This document shows positions 21,402 to 30,083 of a DNA stretch of 64,000 nt, piece after piece (positions within the stretch are counted from its first letter, which is position 1; each line of letters begins with the position of its first letter). Origin of the DNA: Amedibacillus dolichus DSM 3991 (lineage in GTDB: Bacteria; Bacillota_I; Bacilli_A; Erysipelotrichales; Erysipelotrichaceae); the NCBI RefSeq assembly GCF_000154285.1, contig NZ_DS483470.1, positions 1 through 64,000 on the forward strand. The letters are read 5' to 3'. Position numbers and translations under genes: made by a program. Below the pieces are notes generated by a model. The model made no database searches. It saw only the letters and a program-made list of their open reading frames with translations, and had not been told where the DNA came from.

Positions 21402-22132
21402 ATATCGGAATGGTACTCGCGCAGCTTGGCAAGCGTGTTTGCTTGATTGATGTTGATTTAGGACTGCGTAATTTAGATGTTATGATGGGGTTGGAAAATC
21501 GTATCATTTATGATTTGGGTGATGTGATGGCAGGTAGATGTATTTTGTCGCAAGCAATGCTGCAAGATAAGACGGAGAAGGATCTATATTTACTTCCGGC
21601 ATGCAAAAATTTACATATTGATCGTTTTCAGATAGAGGATCTAAAGGCTGTTACCAATCAACTTATACAGAGCTTTGATTATGTATTATTAGATGCACCG
21701 GCAGGAATCGAAAAGGGATTTCAGGCTTGTTTGGCATGTGCCGCTCGTGCAATTATAGTAACGACCTTAGATGTAACCTCCTTGCAAGATGCTGATCGTA
21801 TTATCGGCTGTATGATGCAAAAGCAGCTTGTTTCAATTAGCTTTGTTGTTAATCGTTACAGCATGCGTAGTGTGGAAAAAGGAATCAGTGTATCTTTGGA
21901 GGACGCCAAGCGGTGGTTAGGAATTGATTTTTTGGGCTATGTGTTTGAAGATGAATTGATGCAAAAGGCGAATAATCGAGGACTTCCTGTTACTTTGCAT
22001 CGGGAACAGCGTTTATATGCCTGTTTTATGAGCATTGCCAAACGAATGATGGGCGAGACTGTTCCATTACCAAGATGTACGAAGCATACGTTGCTATCTA
22101 AGCTCTTTGGTGAGCAGACTGGTTTTTTTTGA
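21338..22132 (+). CDS. minD: Septum site-determining ATPase MinD
   Basis: 264-residue deviant-Walker ATPase. The P loop TSGKGGVGKSSVALNIG starts at residue 8, LIDVDLGLRNLDVMMGLE follows, and DAPAGIEKGF is the Walker B region. The C-terminus TLLSKLFGEQTGFF is a short amphipathic stretch, as used for ATP-dependent membrane binding. It recruits MinC to the membrane. The SD and start lie inside the 3' end of minC. No minE or divIVA is seen nearby. Confidence 0.94.
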   Translation: MGEAIAITSGKGGVGKSSVALNIGMVLAQLGKRVCLIDVDLGLRNLDVMMGLENRIIYDLGDVMAGRCILSQAMLQDKTEKDLYLLPACKNLHIDRFQIEDLKAVTNQLIQSFDYVLLDAPAGIEKGFQACLACAARAIIVTTLDVTSLQDADRIIGCMMQKQLVSISFVVNRYSMRSVEKGISVSLEDAKRWLGIDFLGYVFEDELMQKANNRGLPVTLHREQRLYACFMSIAKRMMGETVPLPRCTKHTLLSKLFGEQTGFF

Positions 22133-22184
22133 TAATACGTGCTAAAATAACACATGTTAAACACGTATGAAGAAGGTGATGGGC

Positions 22185-23273
22185 ATGCTAAAACAGTTTT
22201 TTAAGAAATTAGATGAGAAGTGTACCATTCAAAAGCTTGTGAAGGTCATTGCAGTTTTGCTTATTTTATATTTGTTGTTAGCGACACAGGCATATTGGGG
22301 AAGTTGGGTAGCGATAGTCTTATCAATTATAAAGCCATTCCTCATTGGCTTGGTGATTGCTTATGTCATGTATCCGATGGTTCGTTTTTTACAGCAAAAG
22401 GGTTTGTCAAAAAATGTGTCTATTGTTTTGTTATGGGGAGTTGCAATTGCTTTTTTGGCAATTCTCTTGATTGTGCTTATGCCCTTGCTTTATGATAAAA
22501 TCAGTGGCTTTATTGTGTCCATGACAGAGGGTGTGCTTTGGATCAGTGATAAGATCAAAGAAATCGGGCAGTTTGAAAATTTCTCATTGATTGACAACTT
22601 GACGAAAAATATTATCAATATGATTTCAGCTTATGAGGGTTGGCTGCCTCAGTTTGTAGCAACCTTGCCAAACATTATGAGCGTACTTGTAGACAGTGTA
22701 ACAACGATTGGATTTTCTATTATTATTGCAATTTATATGTTGGCAGATTTCAAAACGATCCGTCATAATATAAAGAGTACATTTGTAGCTCTGTTTCCTT
22801 CCAGTGAGAAATATTTGTATGAAATTGATGAAAATGTAACGGTATATTTGAAGTCCATGATTGTAATTATGCTTATTAAGCTATTTGAATATTGGGCATT
22901 TTACTATTTGATCGGACATCCGGATTGGGTAATTATTGGTATTTTATCAAGTCTTGGTTCATTGATTCCTTATTTGGGTGGAACGATTGCCAATAGTATT
23001 GGTATTATTACGGCATTAACGCTTTCACCACTGCGGATCCTGTTGTTGCTGCTAGGTATTTTTGTATTATCGCACATGGACGCTTATGTTATTTCTCCGC
23101 TTGTTCATGAAAAACGTTCTGCGGTTGGACCATTGGTAACTTTATTTGTAATTTTTGCTGGCGGAGTGATCATGGGCTGGGTTGGCATTATGCTGGCGAT
23201 GCCGGTTGCCATCATCATTAAAACGATCATTGAGGTTAAAAAAGAAGAAAATAACAACGAAGGTAGCGCATAA
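22185..23273 (+). CDS. AI-2E family transporter
   Basis: 362-residue polytopic membrane protein of the AI-2E/PerM family. About eight hydrophobic segments surround an extracytoplasmic region (about 110-150), and the family signatures SLIPYLGGTIAN and HEKRSAVGPLVTLFVIFAGGVIMGWVGIML are present. Family members export small molecules or act as ion antiporters; the substrate here is unknown. The start at 22185 follows gaaggtgatgggc; the upstream ATG at 22167 has no SD. The gap from minD contains an imperfect palindrome (ATACGTG and CACGTAT). Confidence 0.88.
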   Translation: MLKQFFKKLDEKCTIQKLVKVIAVLLILYLLLATQAYWGSWVAIVLSIIKPFLIGLVIAYVMYPMVRFLQQKGLSKNVSIVLLWGVAIAFLAILLIVLMPLLYDKISGFIVSMTEGVLWISDKIKEIGQFENFSLIDNLTKNIINMISAYEGWLPQFVATLPNIMSVLVDSVTTIGFSIIIAIYMLADFKTIRHNIKSTFVALFPSSEKYLYEIDENVTVYLKSMIVIMLIKLFEYWAFYYLIGHPDWVIIGILSSLGSLIPYLGGTIANSIGIITALTLSPLRILLLLLGIFVLSHMDAYVISPLVHEKRSAVGPLVTLFVIFAGGVIMGWVGIMLAMPVAIIIKTIIEVKKEENNNEGSA

Positions 23274-23290
23274 AGCTATCTTTTTTTAAT
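23260..23290 (+). terminator. Terminator after the AI-2E gene
   Basis: GGTAGC and GCTATC pair (one G-U) across the stop codon, followed by seven T. The gap to 23503 holds a TATAAT at 23474-23479, 25 bp before the next start. Confidence 0.7.
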
Positions 23291-23503
23291 GAATAGTTAT
23301 GTAATGCAATCGCTTGTTGTTCAAGTAACTGACGAAATTAAAAAAATAAACTACATATTAAAACGCTGTGGTGTTTTCTTCAAAACTATAAATACTCAAA
23401 AATATATATAGGAGAATACGCTTCTTTTATGCTGGCTTTTTCAATTTCTTTCTTTTTTTTTGATGTAAGGGTGTATAATGAAAAAAAAGAAAGAAGTGAT
23501 GAT

Positions 23504-23854
23504 ATGCAGTTGTTGATTTTAATTTTAAAAGATATTGATAAAGTAGAGGAGCTTTTAAAGCAGCTTGCAGAGCAGGGGATTAAGGGTGCTACGACATTAG
23601 ATGGTCATGGAATGGGAGAAGCATTAGCGGATATGGACGATATGCCGATGTTCGGTGCTTTGCGAACACTCATGGCTACCAATCATAAGCAGCCTAGCAA
23701 GGTGCTGTTAATGGTAGTAAAAGAGGAGCAGCTTGCTTTAATCAGTAAGATTATCAAGCAGGTTATCGGAGATTTATCAAAGCCGAATACCGGCATTATG
23801 TTAAGTTTACCGGTGCAGCATTGTGAAGGATTGGTTGATGACACATGCAAGTAA
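23504..23854 (+). CDS. PII-like (GlnB-fold) regulatory protein
   Basis: 116 residues with the ferredoxin-like beta-alpha-beta pattern of the PII superfamily. MQLLILILKDIDKVEELLKQL matches the first strand and helix, GIKGATTLDGHGMGEAL the T-loop side, and KVLLMVVKEEQLALISKIIKQV the second half. The uridylylated Tyr and the GKK motif of GlnB are absent, so it is a PII-like sensor rather than a nitrogen PII. It overlaps by 10 nt the antiporter gene, which implies it senses a nucleotide or ion and controls that transporter. The start at 23504 has the SD gaaagaagtgat. Confidence 0.72.
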   Translation: MQLLILILKDIDKVEELLKQLAEQGIKGATTLDGHGMGEALADMDDMPMFGALRTLMATNHKQPSKVLLMVVKEEQLALISKIIKQVIGDLSKPNTGIMLSLPVQHCEGLVDDTCK

Positions 23855-25014
23855 ATATATTTGTTATCTTAGCACTATGTATTTTGTTATCCTTACTTGC
23901 CGGACGCATCGTTAAGCTGGCAAAGCTACCCAATGTAACCGGCTATTTGCTAATGGGGTTGCTTGTAGGACCGTATTGTCTTGGAATCATACCAGCGGAT
24001 ATGGTGGAGCAATTATCGCTGATTCCAGAGGTCGCTTTAGGCTTCATAGCTTTATCTATCGGTGCGGAATTTAAGTTATCGTATTTAAAAAAAGTCGGAA
24101 AGGCTCCAATCGTTATTGCGATATTGGAAGGTGTTGGTGCGGTACTGGTAGTGGATCTTGTCTTGATTTTGAGCGGGCATGATGTTGCGTTTTCATTGTG
24201 TCTGGGAGCAATAGCGGCTGCTACTGCCCCTGCGGCAACCTTGATGGTCGTTAAGCAATATAAGGCAGAGGGTCCTTTAACAAGAACGCTGCTTCCGGTT
24301 GTGGCGATTGATGATGCGGTTGCTTTGATTGGCTTCGGTATCAGTGTGGCAATTGCCAAAGCTATCCAGGATCCAAGCGGCAGTTCGCTTATCTTAGCGT
24401 TGGGAAAGCCATTGCTTGAAATTGGCGGTGCATTTCTTTTAGGAGGAATCCTTGGAATCCTTTTTGCGCTTTTAACAAAGCATTTTAAATCTCGTAACAA
24501 TCGTTTAAGCGTTGCTGTAGCAATGGTATTTGTTACACTTGGCTTATGTGATATGTTGGGCTTGTCCAATTTGTTATGCTGTATGATGATGTCAGCGGTT
24601 TATGTGAATATCAGTGATGTGTATGAACAGGTGTTTGAGCTAACCGATCGCATTAGTGCTCCGATCTTTATGTTATTTTTCTTTTTAAGCGGTGCAGATT
24701 TAAATGTCGGTATCATTGCTGGGGTTGGTATGATTGGTGTACTTTATGTTATTTTTCGTGTTGTCGGTAAGGTGCTTGGAGCGTATCTTGGCGGTGTGAT
24801 CTGTCATGTTGAGCCAACGGTTAAAAAATATCTCGGCTATACCTTGATACCTCAAGCCGGAGTAGCGATTGGCTTGGCTTCTACTGCCATGAGCGTAGTA
24901 CCGGAGTATGGTGCTATGATTCAAACAATTATTTTGTGTGGTACGGTTATTTATGAGTTGATCGGACCGATAGCGACCAAGCTGGCTCTTAGTAAAGCAA
25001 AGGAAATCCAATAG
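23845..25014 (+). CDS. CPA2/Kef-type cation:proton antiporter
   Basis: 389-residue membrane protein with about twelve hydrophobic segments. The paired repeat of the CPA2 family is visible: GRIVKLAKLPNVTGYLLMGLLVGP near residue 20, the ion-binding region VVAIDDAVALIGFGISVA near residue 150 with the conserved acidic pair, and TLIPQAGVAIGLA near residue 338. No C-terminal RCK/KTN nucleotide-binding domain is present, so control may come from the PII-like protein encoded immediately upstream. It probably exchanges K+ or Na+ for protons. Confidence 0.87.
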   Translation: MQVNIFVILALCILLSLLAGRIVKLAKLPNVTGYLLMGLLVGPYCLGIIPADMVEQLSLIPEVALGFIALSIGAEFKLSYLKKVGKAPIVIAILEGVGAVLVVDLVLILSGHDVAFSLCLGAIAAATAPAATLMVVKQYKAEGPLTRTLLPVVAIDDAVALIGFGISVAIAKAIQDPSGSSLILALGKPLLEIGGAFLLGGILGILFALLTKHFKSRNNRLSVAVAMVFVTLGLCDMLGLSNLLCCMMMSAVYVNISDVYEQVFELTDRISAPIFMLFFFLSGADLNVGIIAGVGMIGVLYVIFRVVGKVLGAYLGGVICHVEPTVKKYLGYTLIPQAGVAIGLASTAMSVVPEYGAMIQTIILCGTVIYELIGPIATKLALSKAKEIQ

Positions 25015-25031
25015 CGGATTTCTTTTTTTGT
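25001..25031 (+). terminator. Terminator overlapping the antiporter stop
   Basis: GGAAATCC and GGATTTC pair across the stop codon, followed by a run of seven T. Confidence 0.78.
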
Positions 25032-25079
25032 TCTATGCTTGTGAGGCTGTCATATACTGTAGCATAAAGGAGGGAAGCT

Positions 25080-25637
25080 ATGAACGATATCGATGCGTTG
25101 CATAGACGCATTCGTCAGCGACGAACCAAAGAAAAGCCAAGAGAACATAGGCTCGCACGCTTGCTATATCATATCGTTATGCTTGTGATGGGTATGTGTG
25201 TACTTACCTTGGCATTGCTATTGAATCAAAAATTAGAGCTTGTTTCATTACCGGCTGCCGTAGGTGATTTTCGTTTACAAGACTTAGGGAGCTGGCTGCC
25301 CTTTGAAAACTGGTTTTCGTTACAAGAAGAGGCTGTCAGTGCAACTCCGTCTTATGCATTGTTAAAGGATAATCAATATTCCAATGGCTCGAATATGGTT
25401 TATAATTTACAGCATGGTGTAGTGCTGCATGTAGAAAAGAGTAAGGCCAAAAGCAGTATTACGATTCGGCAGGATAACGGCGTGGTAGTTACTTATGGCA
25501 ATATGGTAGAGGTTCATTTGAAAAAAGATGAGCGGGTCTTAAAGGATAAGGTGTTAGGTACGTATGAGGGTTATCTTACCATACAGCCGGTGAAGGATCA
25601 TAAAAATGTAAGCTTACATGAAGCACTTGAAGTATAA
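25080..25637 (+). CDS. SpoIVFA-like membrane protein with degenerate M23 domain
   Basis: 185 residues: a charged N-terminus (about 40 residues), one membrane segment, then an extracytoplasmic part. Its last about 80 residues (GVVLHVEKSKAKSSITIRQDNG, TYGNMVEVHLKKDERV) follow the LytM/M23 beta fold, but the zinc ligands of active M23 enzymes are not present. This is the architecture of SpoIVFA, which holds the SpoIVFB protease inactive during sporulation. The gene overlaps the M50 protease gene by 20 nt, and the pair follows minCD as in Bacillus. Whether this organism sporulates is unknown. Confidence 0.7.
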   Translation: MNDIDALHRRIRQRRTKEKPREHRLARLLYHIVMLVMGMCVLTLALLLNQKLELVSLPAAVGDFRLQDLGSWLPFENWFSLQEEAVSATPSYALLKDNQYSNGSNMVYNLQHGVVLHVEKSKAKSSITIRQDNGVVVTYGNMVEVHLKKDERVLKDKVLGTYEGYLTIQPVKDHKNVSLHEALEV

Positions 25638-26382
25638 GCTATGTATTTCTAAGCTTTGGCTAGTGGCACTTCCGCTTTTTATCTACCTTCATCTTACCAA
25701 ATATATGTGTTTTATTTTTCTGATTTTATCCTTTCACGAATGTGCACATATTCTTGTCGCATGGCTTATGGGATATGAGTTTGAAAAAATCGTAATCTAT
25801 CCCTTTGGTTTATCCGCAAGCATTCGAAATATCGGTCATGGAAAATTGATTAAGGAAATTGTTATCATTATTGCCGGTCCGCTCAGTCAACTTGTTTTTG
25901 TGGTATTGTTTCCGCATTGGGCAAGCATCGGTCTTATTTCCGATGGGTTTGCGAAGTATTTAAAAATGATCAATGCCAATATTATGGTCTTTAATTTACT
26001 GCCTATTTATCCACTTGACGGCGGTAGGCTTTTACAAAGCTTTTTTCATAGCTTTTTAACGTATCAAAAAGCACAGAAGTGGACGCTTGCGACCTCTATG
26101 GCGATATTGCTTGGGATTGTCGTATCATCTTTGTTGAAAGGGTGGAGTGCGCTTGTTATTGAGCTTTTTTTAGCTGTTCAGTTAATCATGACATGGCTTC
26201 AGTTACCTTATGATCGCTTGGCATTTTATTGTTATCGCTATGTGCATGCGAGCAATGAATTGCCACTGCTTCATCACCAAAGTGATTTATATCGCGGACG
26301 TTACAATATCATTGAAAAAAACGGGCATTGGATAGATGAGAAGGCATGGCTGCGGCGTATGTTTGGAAGCTTTAAACCCTAG
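25618..26382 (+). CDS. M50 intramembrane metalloprotease, SpoIVFB-like
   Basis: 254 residues, with several membrane segments. The zinc site is clear: HECAH near residue 41 (HExxH) and NLLPIYPLDGGRLLQ near residue 128, which gives the third ligand Asp. The family cleaves membrane-bound substrates; SpoIVFB processes pro-sigma-K in the mother cell. The SpoIVFA-like partner upstream and the position after minCD make this the SpoIVFB branch rather than RseP, since it has no PDZ domain. The C-terminal 60 residues are hydrophilic, and SpoIVFB has a CBS domain there. The substrate cannot be told from this window. Confidence 0.82.
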   Translation: MKHLKYKLCISKLWLVALPLFIYLHLTKYMCFIFLILSFHECAHILVAWLMGYEFEKIVIYPFGLSASIRNIGHGKLIKEIVIIIAGPLSQLVFVVLFPHWASIGLISDGFAKYLKMINANIMVFNLLPIYPLDGGRLLQSFFHSFLTYQKAQKWTLATSMAILLGIVVSSLLKGWSALVIELFLAVQLIMTWLQLPYDRLAFYCYRYVHASNELPLLHHQSDLYRGRYNIIEKNGHWIDEKAWLRRMFGSFKP

Positions 26383-26437
26383 TCGGATACATATCTTTGT
26401 GGTATAATCTAAAACAAAGATAGGAGGCTGGTGCTTG

Positions 26438-27388
26438 ATGAAATGGAAAGCCGTGCTTTCATGTCTGCTGGCACTTTTGGTGGTAAGCGGGTGTGAGGAT
26501 AAGAAGCCTAGTGTTGCGACAACTGTTTATCCGGTACAATATTTGGCACAGCGTATCGGCGGTGCTTATGTAGAGGTAAATATGATATCCGAAGATGGTC
26601 TAATTCAAAGAGCCTCTATAAAAAACAATTATAAAAAGCTTTTGAAAAACAGTGATATATTGTTTTATATTGGTGAATTAGAGCCGTATATGGAGCTATA
26701 TACAGAGGAAATTCACGATAGCGGTGTTGCCTTGTTTAATTTGGCAACCAAGAGTGCAATTTATCCTTTCAAGCGTTATACACCGATTAAGGTAAATGGA
26801 GAAACGACCGTTGTAGAAAGTGAGTACTACGAGGGGACTGTCTTTTCGGGTATAGATAAATATCAGGAGGATCCGATTTTATGGATGGATCCGGTTGCCA
26901 TGACGAGTATGGCAAGTGATATCCGTGATTGCTTGGTAGAGCTGTATCCGGAATATAAAGCTATTTTTGATGAAAACTATGATGTGTTGGAATTGGATTT
27001 GGCACGTTTAGATGCGGATTTTCAAGAGGTTGCGACAAAAAAAGAAAATCTGCGTTTTGTAGCTATGACACCAAGCTTTGGAAATTGGCAGAAATCTTAT
27101 AATATTCAGGTATATCCGATTTCCTTATCCAAATATGGAGTGTTGCCGAATAAGGAACAGTTGGCTGCCATTAAAAAACGTATCTCGCAAGATCAGGTGC
27201 GCTATATTGCCATTGAGGAGAATTTAGCGCAGGATATGTTGGAACTGCAAAATCAGCTGATTGATGAGTTGGGGCTGGTTCCGGTTACACTGCATAATTT
27301 GTCAAGTATTTCCGATGCGGATAAGGAAGCCGGGAAGGATTATTTATCGCTTATGTATGAGAATTTAAAAACATTGGAAGGAATGTAA
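26438..27388 (+). CDS. ZnuA/TroA-like substrate-binding lipoprotein lacking the metal ligands
   Basis: 316-residue lipoprotein: signal peptide with lipobox VVSGC near residue 20, then the two-lobed A-1 cluster fold of zinc and manganese binding proteins (ATTVYPVQYLAQRIGG, DILFYIGELEPYME, DPILWMDPVAM). The usual metal ligands are replaced. The first His position reads Gln in GLIQRAS, DPHxWLDP reads DPILWMDP, and the HDAFGY motif reads TPSFGN. The last Asp appears as Asn in LHNLSS. The His-rich loop of zinc binders is also absent. No ABC permease or ATPase gene is adjacent. The ligand, if any, is unlikely to be a classical His-bound metal. Confidence 0.78.
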   Translation: MKWKAVLSCLLALLVVSGCEDKKPSVATTVYPVQYLAQRIGGAYVEVNMISEDGLIQRASIKNNYKKLLKNSDILFYIGELEPYMELYTEEIHDSGVALFNLATKSAIYPFKRYTPIKVNGETTVVESEYYEGTVFSGIDKYQEDPILWMDPVAMTSMASDIRDCLVELYPEYKAIFDENYDVLELDLARLDADFQEVATKKENLRFVAMTPSFGNWQKSYNIQVYPISLSKYGVLPNKEQLAAIKKRISQDQVRYIAIEENLAQDMLELQNQLIDELGLVPVTLHNLSSISDADKEAGKDYLSLMYENLKTLEGM

Positions 27389-27390
27389 AC

Positions 27391-27416
27391 AAAAGGTCGT
27401 AAGGCCTTTTCTTTTT
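27391..27416 (+). terminator. Terminator after the ZnuA-like gene
   Basis: AAAAGG and CCTTTT pair around TCGTAAGG, followed by CTTTTT, directly after the stop codon. Confidence 0.65.
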
Positions 27417-27489
27417 AGAAAAGCAAAAAGACTGGGTTCAGCTTGGAATATGTGGTAAAATAAAAACAGACTTTGGAGGAAAATACGAT

Positions 27490-30075
27490 ATGGAAAAACT
27501 GCTTTTAATTGATGGAAATTCGATGCTTTTTCGTGCCTACTACGCAACGCTTTACGGACGTATGATGACAACGAGCAATGGGATTCCAACCAATGCAGTC
27601 TATGGTTTTATCACCATGGTAAATAAGGCTTTGGATATGATTGACCCCGATTATGTGTTTGTTGCTTGGGACGCCGGTAAGCCGACTTTTCGACATACAA
27701 CCTATAAAGAATACAAGGGAACACGAAAGGAATTGGATAAGGAGCTGATCGTGCAATTTCCGATTGTACGTGAATATTTAGATGCGGCAGGTATCAAGCG
27801 CTATGAATGTGAAGGGATTGAGGCAGATGATATCATCGGTTCGATTGCGAAGCAGCACCCAGAATTAGCTATTCATATTTTATCGAGTGATAGGGATTTA
27901 TTGCAGCTGATCGATCCAACGACTGATGTATATTTGATGAAAAAAGGAATCAGTGAAATCGAAGTCATGGACGAGGCACAGCTGATGGAGACTTATACGC
28001 TTTGTCCGCAGCAGATTATTGATTTAAAGGCTTTGATGGGTGATAGTGCCGATAATATTCCCGGTGTTAAGGGAATCGGTGAAAAGACAGCGATTAAGCT
28101 ATTAAAGGAATATCAAAGTGTTGATAATGTATATGAGCATATTGCGGAAATAAAAGGAAAACTGAAGGAAAAATTGGAAAACGGTAAGGAAAGTGCCTTT
28201 CTTTCTAAGTTTCTAGCAACTATTAAAACCGATGCGAAGATTCCGGTGGATATGAAAACCTGCAAGCGAGTAGAACCGAGTACAACTTTGCATGACTTTT
28301 TTGTGAAATATGAAATGAACAGTTTTGCAAAAGCAAGTGCGAAAAAGGAAGAGGTAAAACGGGAAGGAAAACGTAATGTCGTTCCATGCGTTTCCAAAGA
28401 GCTTTTGGTCGATGGAAGTGTATTGTATGCTAATCTTGATGCTGAAAATTATTATGATGCAACCTTGTATGGATTTGCGATTGCTCATGGAAACAATTGT
28501 GAATATATTTCATTGGAAGATGCAAAAAACGATACTGCTTTATTGGAGTATATTCATACCGACAACGGGAAAATCGTATATGATGCGAAAAATGTTTATC
28601 ATGCATGGCATCGCAACCATATTGCCTTTGTACCTGTACATCGCGATGTAATGTTGGAGGCATTTTTACTAGATGGAATGATATCTGATTATGATAAGCT
28701 GGCGGAAAAGTATGCCTTTGACTGCACACTTAGCAAGGAAGATGTTTTCGGAAAGAAGGGAAAACCGAAATTGGTGGTTGAGGAAGATGCGGCTGCCTAT
28801 GCGATGCAATGTGCTGAAAACCTTGCCAACATTGAACAGCAGCTCTTTGATGAGCTGGAGCAAAAGGATATGAAGGAATTGTATGATACCATCGAAATGC
28901 CGGTGGTTGAGGTGTTGTACGCTATGGAAAAGGAAGGGGTGCACACCAGTGTCGAAACCTTACAGGAAATTGCGGAAGCAACGGGGAAAAAGATTGAAGC
29001 ACTTAACGCGCAGATTTATGAATATGCCGGTATGGAATTTAATATCAATTCACCTAAACAGTTAGCTGTTGTACTTTATGATGAGCTAGGCCTTCCTTGT
29101 GGAAAGAAGCGCAGTACAGGTGCCGATGTTTTAGAAAAGCTGAAGCCGGTGCACCCAATCATTTCGCTTTTGTTGGAACAGCGAAAATATCAAAAGATTT
29201 ACAGCACATACGCCGTCGGCTTGAGCAAGCATATTTTAAAGGACGGAAAGATTCATACTATTTTCAATCAGATTCAGACGCAAACCGGACGCTTGTCCTC
29301 CAGTGAACCGAATTTACAAAATATTTCGGTACGTGATGAGGAAGGAAAGGTTATCCGTAAGGCTTTTGTTGCTAGTCCTCAGCATACGCTGATGTCTGCC
29401 GATTATTCTCAGATCGAGCTTAGAATGCTGGCACACATGGCCAATGAAAAGACGATGATTCAAGCCTTTAATCAAGGCATTGATATTCATAACCAAACAG
29501 CTATGCAAATCTTTGATGTCGATCATGATCATGTCGATAGCAATATGCGGCGCAGTGCCAAGACCGTGAATTTCGGTATTGTATATGGACAAAGTGATTT
29601 CGGTTTAAGTGAACAGTTGGGAATAACAATGAAGGAAGCAAAGCGCTTTATTGATAAATATTTTGCCTCCTATCCTAATATTAAAACCTTTATGGACGAT
29701 ACCATTGCGTTCTGTGAGGAAAACGGTTATGTTAAGACGATGTTTGGACGACGTCGTTATATCAAAGAAATCAACGATAAAAATTATATGATGCGTGAAT
29801 TTGGAAAGCGTGCGGCGATGAACGCACCGATTCAGGGAAGTGCTGCGGATTTGATTAAATTAGCGATGGTGCATATTTATCAGACGATGAAAGAAAAAAA
29901 GGTAAAATCAAGAATGATTTTACAAATCCACGATGAGCTTATTTTTGACGTTTGCGATGATGAACTGGATACGATGAAAGATATTGTTGAGCAGGGTATG
30001 CAGCAGGCGATGCAACTGCGGGTACCTTTGATTGCAGAAGCTAGCTTTGGCAAAACATGGTATGATGCAAAGTAG
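27490..30075 (+). CDS. polA: DNA polymerase I
   Basis: 861 residues. The 5'-3' exonuclease domain occupies about 1-290 (LLIDGNSMLFRAYYA, GIEADDIIG, GDSADNIPGVKGIGEKTA). A 3'-5' exonuclease-like domain (about 310-470) lacks the acidic metal ligands, as in Bacillus Pol I, so it should not proofread. The polymerase domain shows motif A (SADYSQIELRMLAH), motif B (RRSAKTVNFGIVYG) and motif C (QIHDELIFDV). It fills gaps in Okazaki-fragment processing and repair. It heads a polA-mutM-coaE-dnaB-dnaI block of the order conserved in Bacilli, although nrdR is not present here. Confidence 0.97.
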   Translation: MEKLLLIDGNSMLFRAYYATLYGRMMTTSNGIPTNAVYGFITMVNKALDMIDPDYVFVAWDAGKPTFRHTTYKEYKGTRKELDKELIVQFPIVREYLDAAGIKRYECEGIEADDIIGSIAKQHPELAIHILSSDRDLLQLIDPTTDVYLMKKGISEIEVMDEAQLMETYTLCPQQIIDLKALMGDSADNIPGVKGIGEKTAIKLLKEYQSVDNVYEHIAEIKGKLKEKLENGKESAFLSKFLATIKTDAKIPVDMKTCKRVEPSTTLHDFFVKYEMNSFAKASAKKEEVKREGKRNVVPCVSKELLVDGSVLYANLDAENYYDATLYGFAIAHGNNCEYISLEDAKNDTALLEYIHTDNGKIVYDAKNVYHAWHRNHIAFVPVHRDVMLEAFLLDGMISDYDKLAEKYAFDCTLSKEDVFGKKGKPKLVVEEDAAAYAMQCAENLANIEQQLFDELEQKDMKELYDTIEMPVVEVLYAMEKEGVHTSVETLQEIAEATGKKIEALNAQIYEYAGMEFNINSPKQLAVVLYDELGLPCGKKRSTGADVLEKLKPVHPIISLLLEQRKYQKIYSTYAVGLSKHILKDGKIHTIFNQIQTQTGRLSSSEPNLQNISVRDEEGKVIRKAFVASPQHTLMSADYSQIELRMLAHMANEKTMIQAFNQGIDIHNQTAMQIFDVDHDHVDSNMRRSAKTVNFGIVYGQSDFGLSEQLGITMKEAKRFIDKYFASYPNIKTFMDDTIAFCEENGYVKTMFGRRRYIKEINDKNYMMREFGKRAAMNAPIQGSAADLIKLAMVHIYQTMKEKKVKSRMILQIHDELIFDVCDDELDTMKDIVEQGMQQAMQLRVPLIAEASFGKTWYDAK

Positions 30076-30083
30076 GTGAAACG

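Noticed and set aside
22141-22172. ATACGTG/CACGTAT palindrome between minD and the AI-2E gene as an operator or terminator
   Set aside because: No T run follows and the loop is long; a regulator site is possible but unsupported.
23943-24569. Long minus-strand open frame inside the antiporter gene
   Set aside because: Composition and length follow from codon bias of the real + strand gene; rich in Ser/Thr/Pro with no family match.
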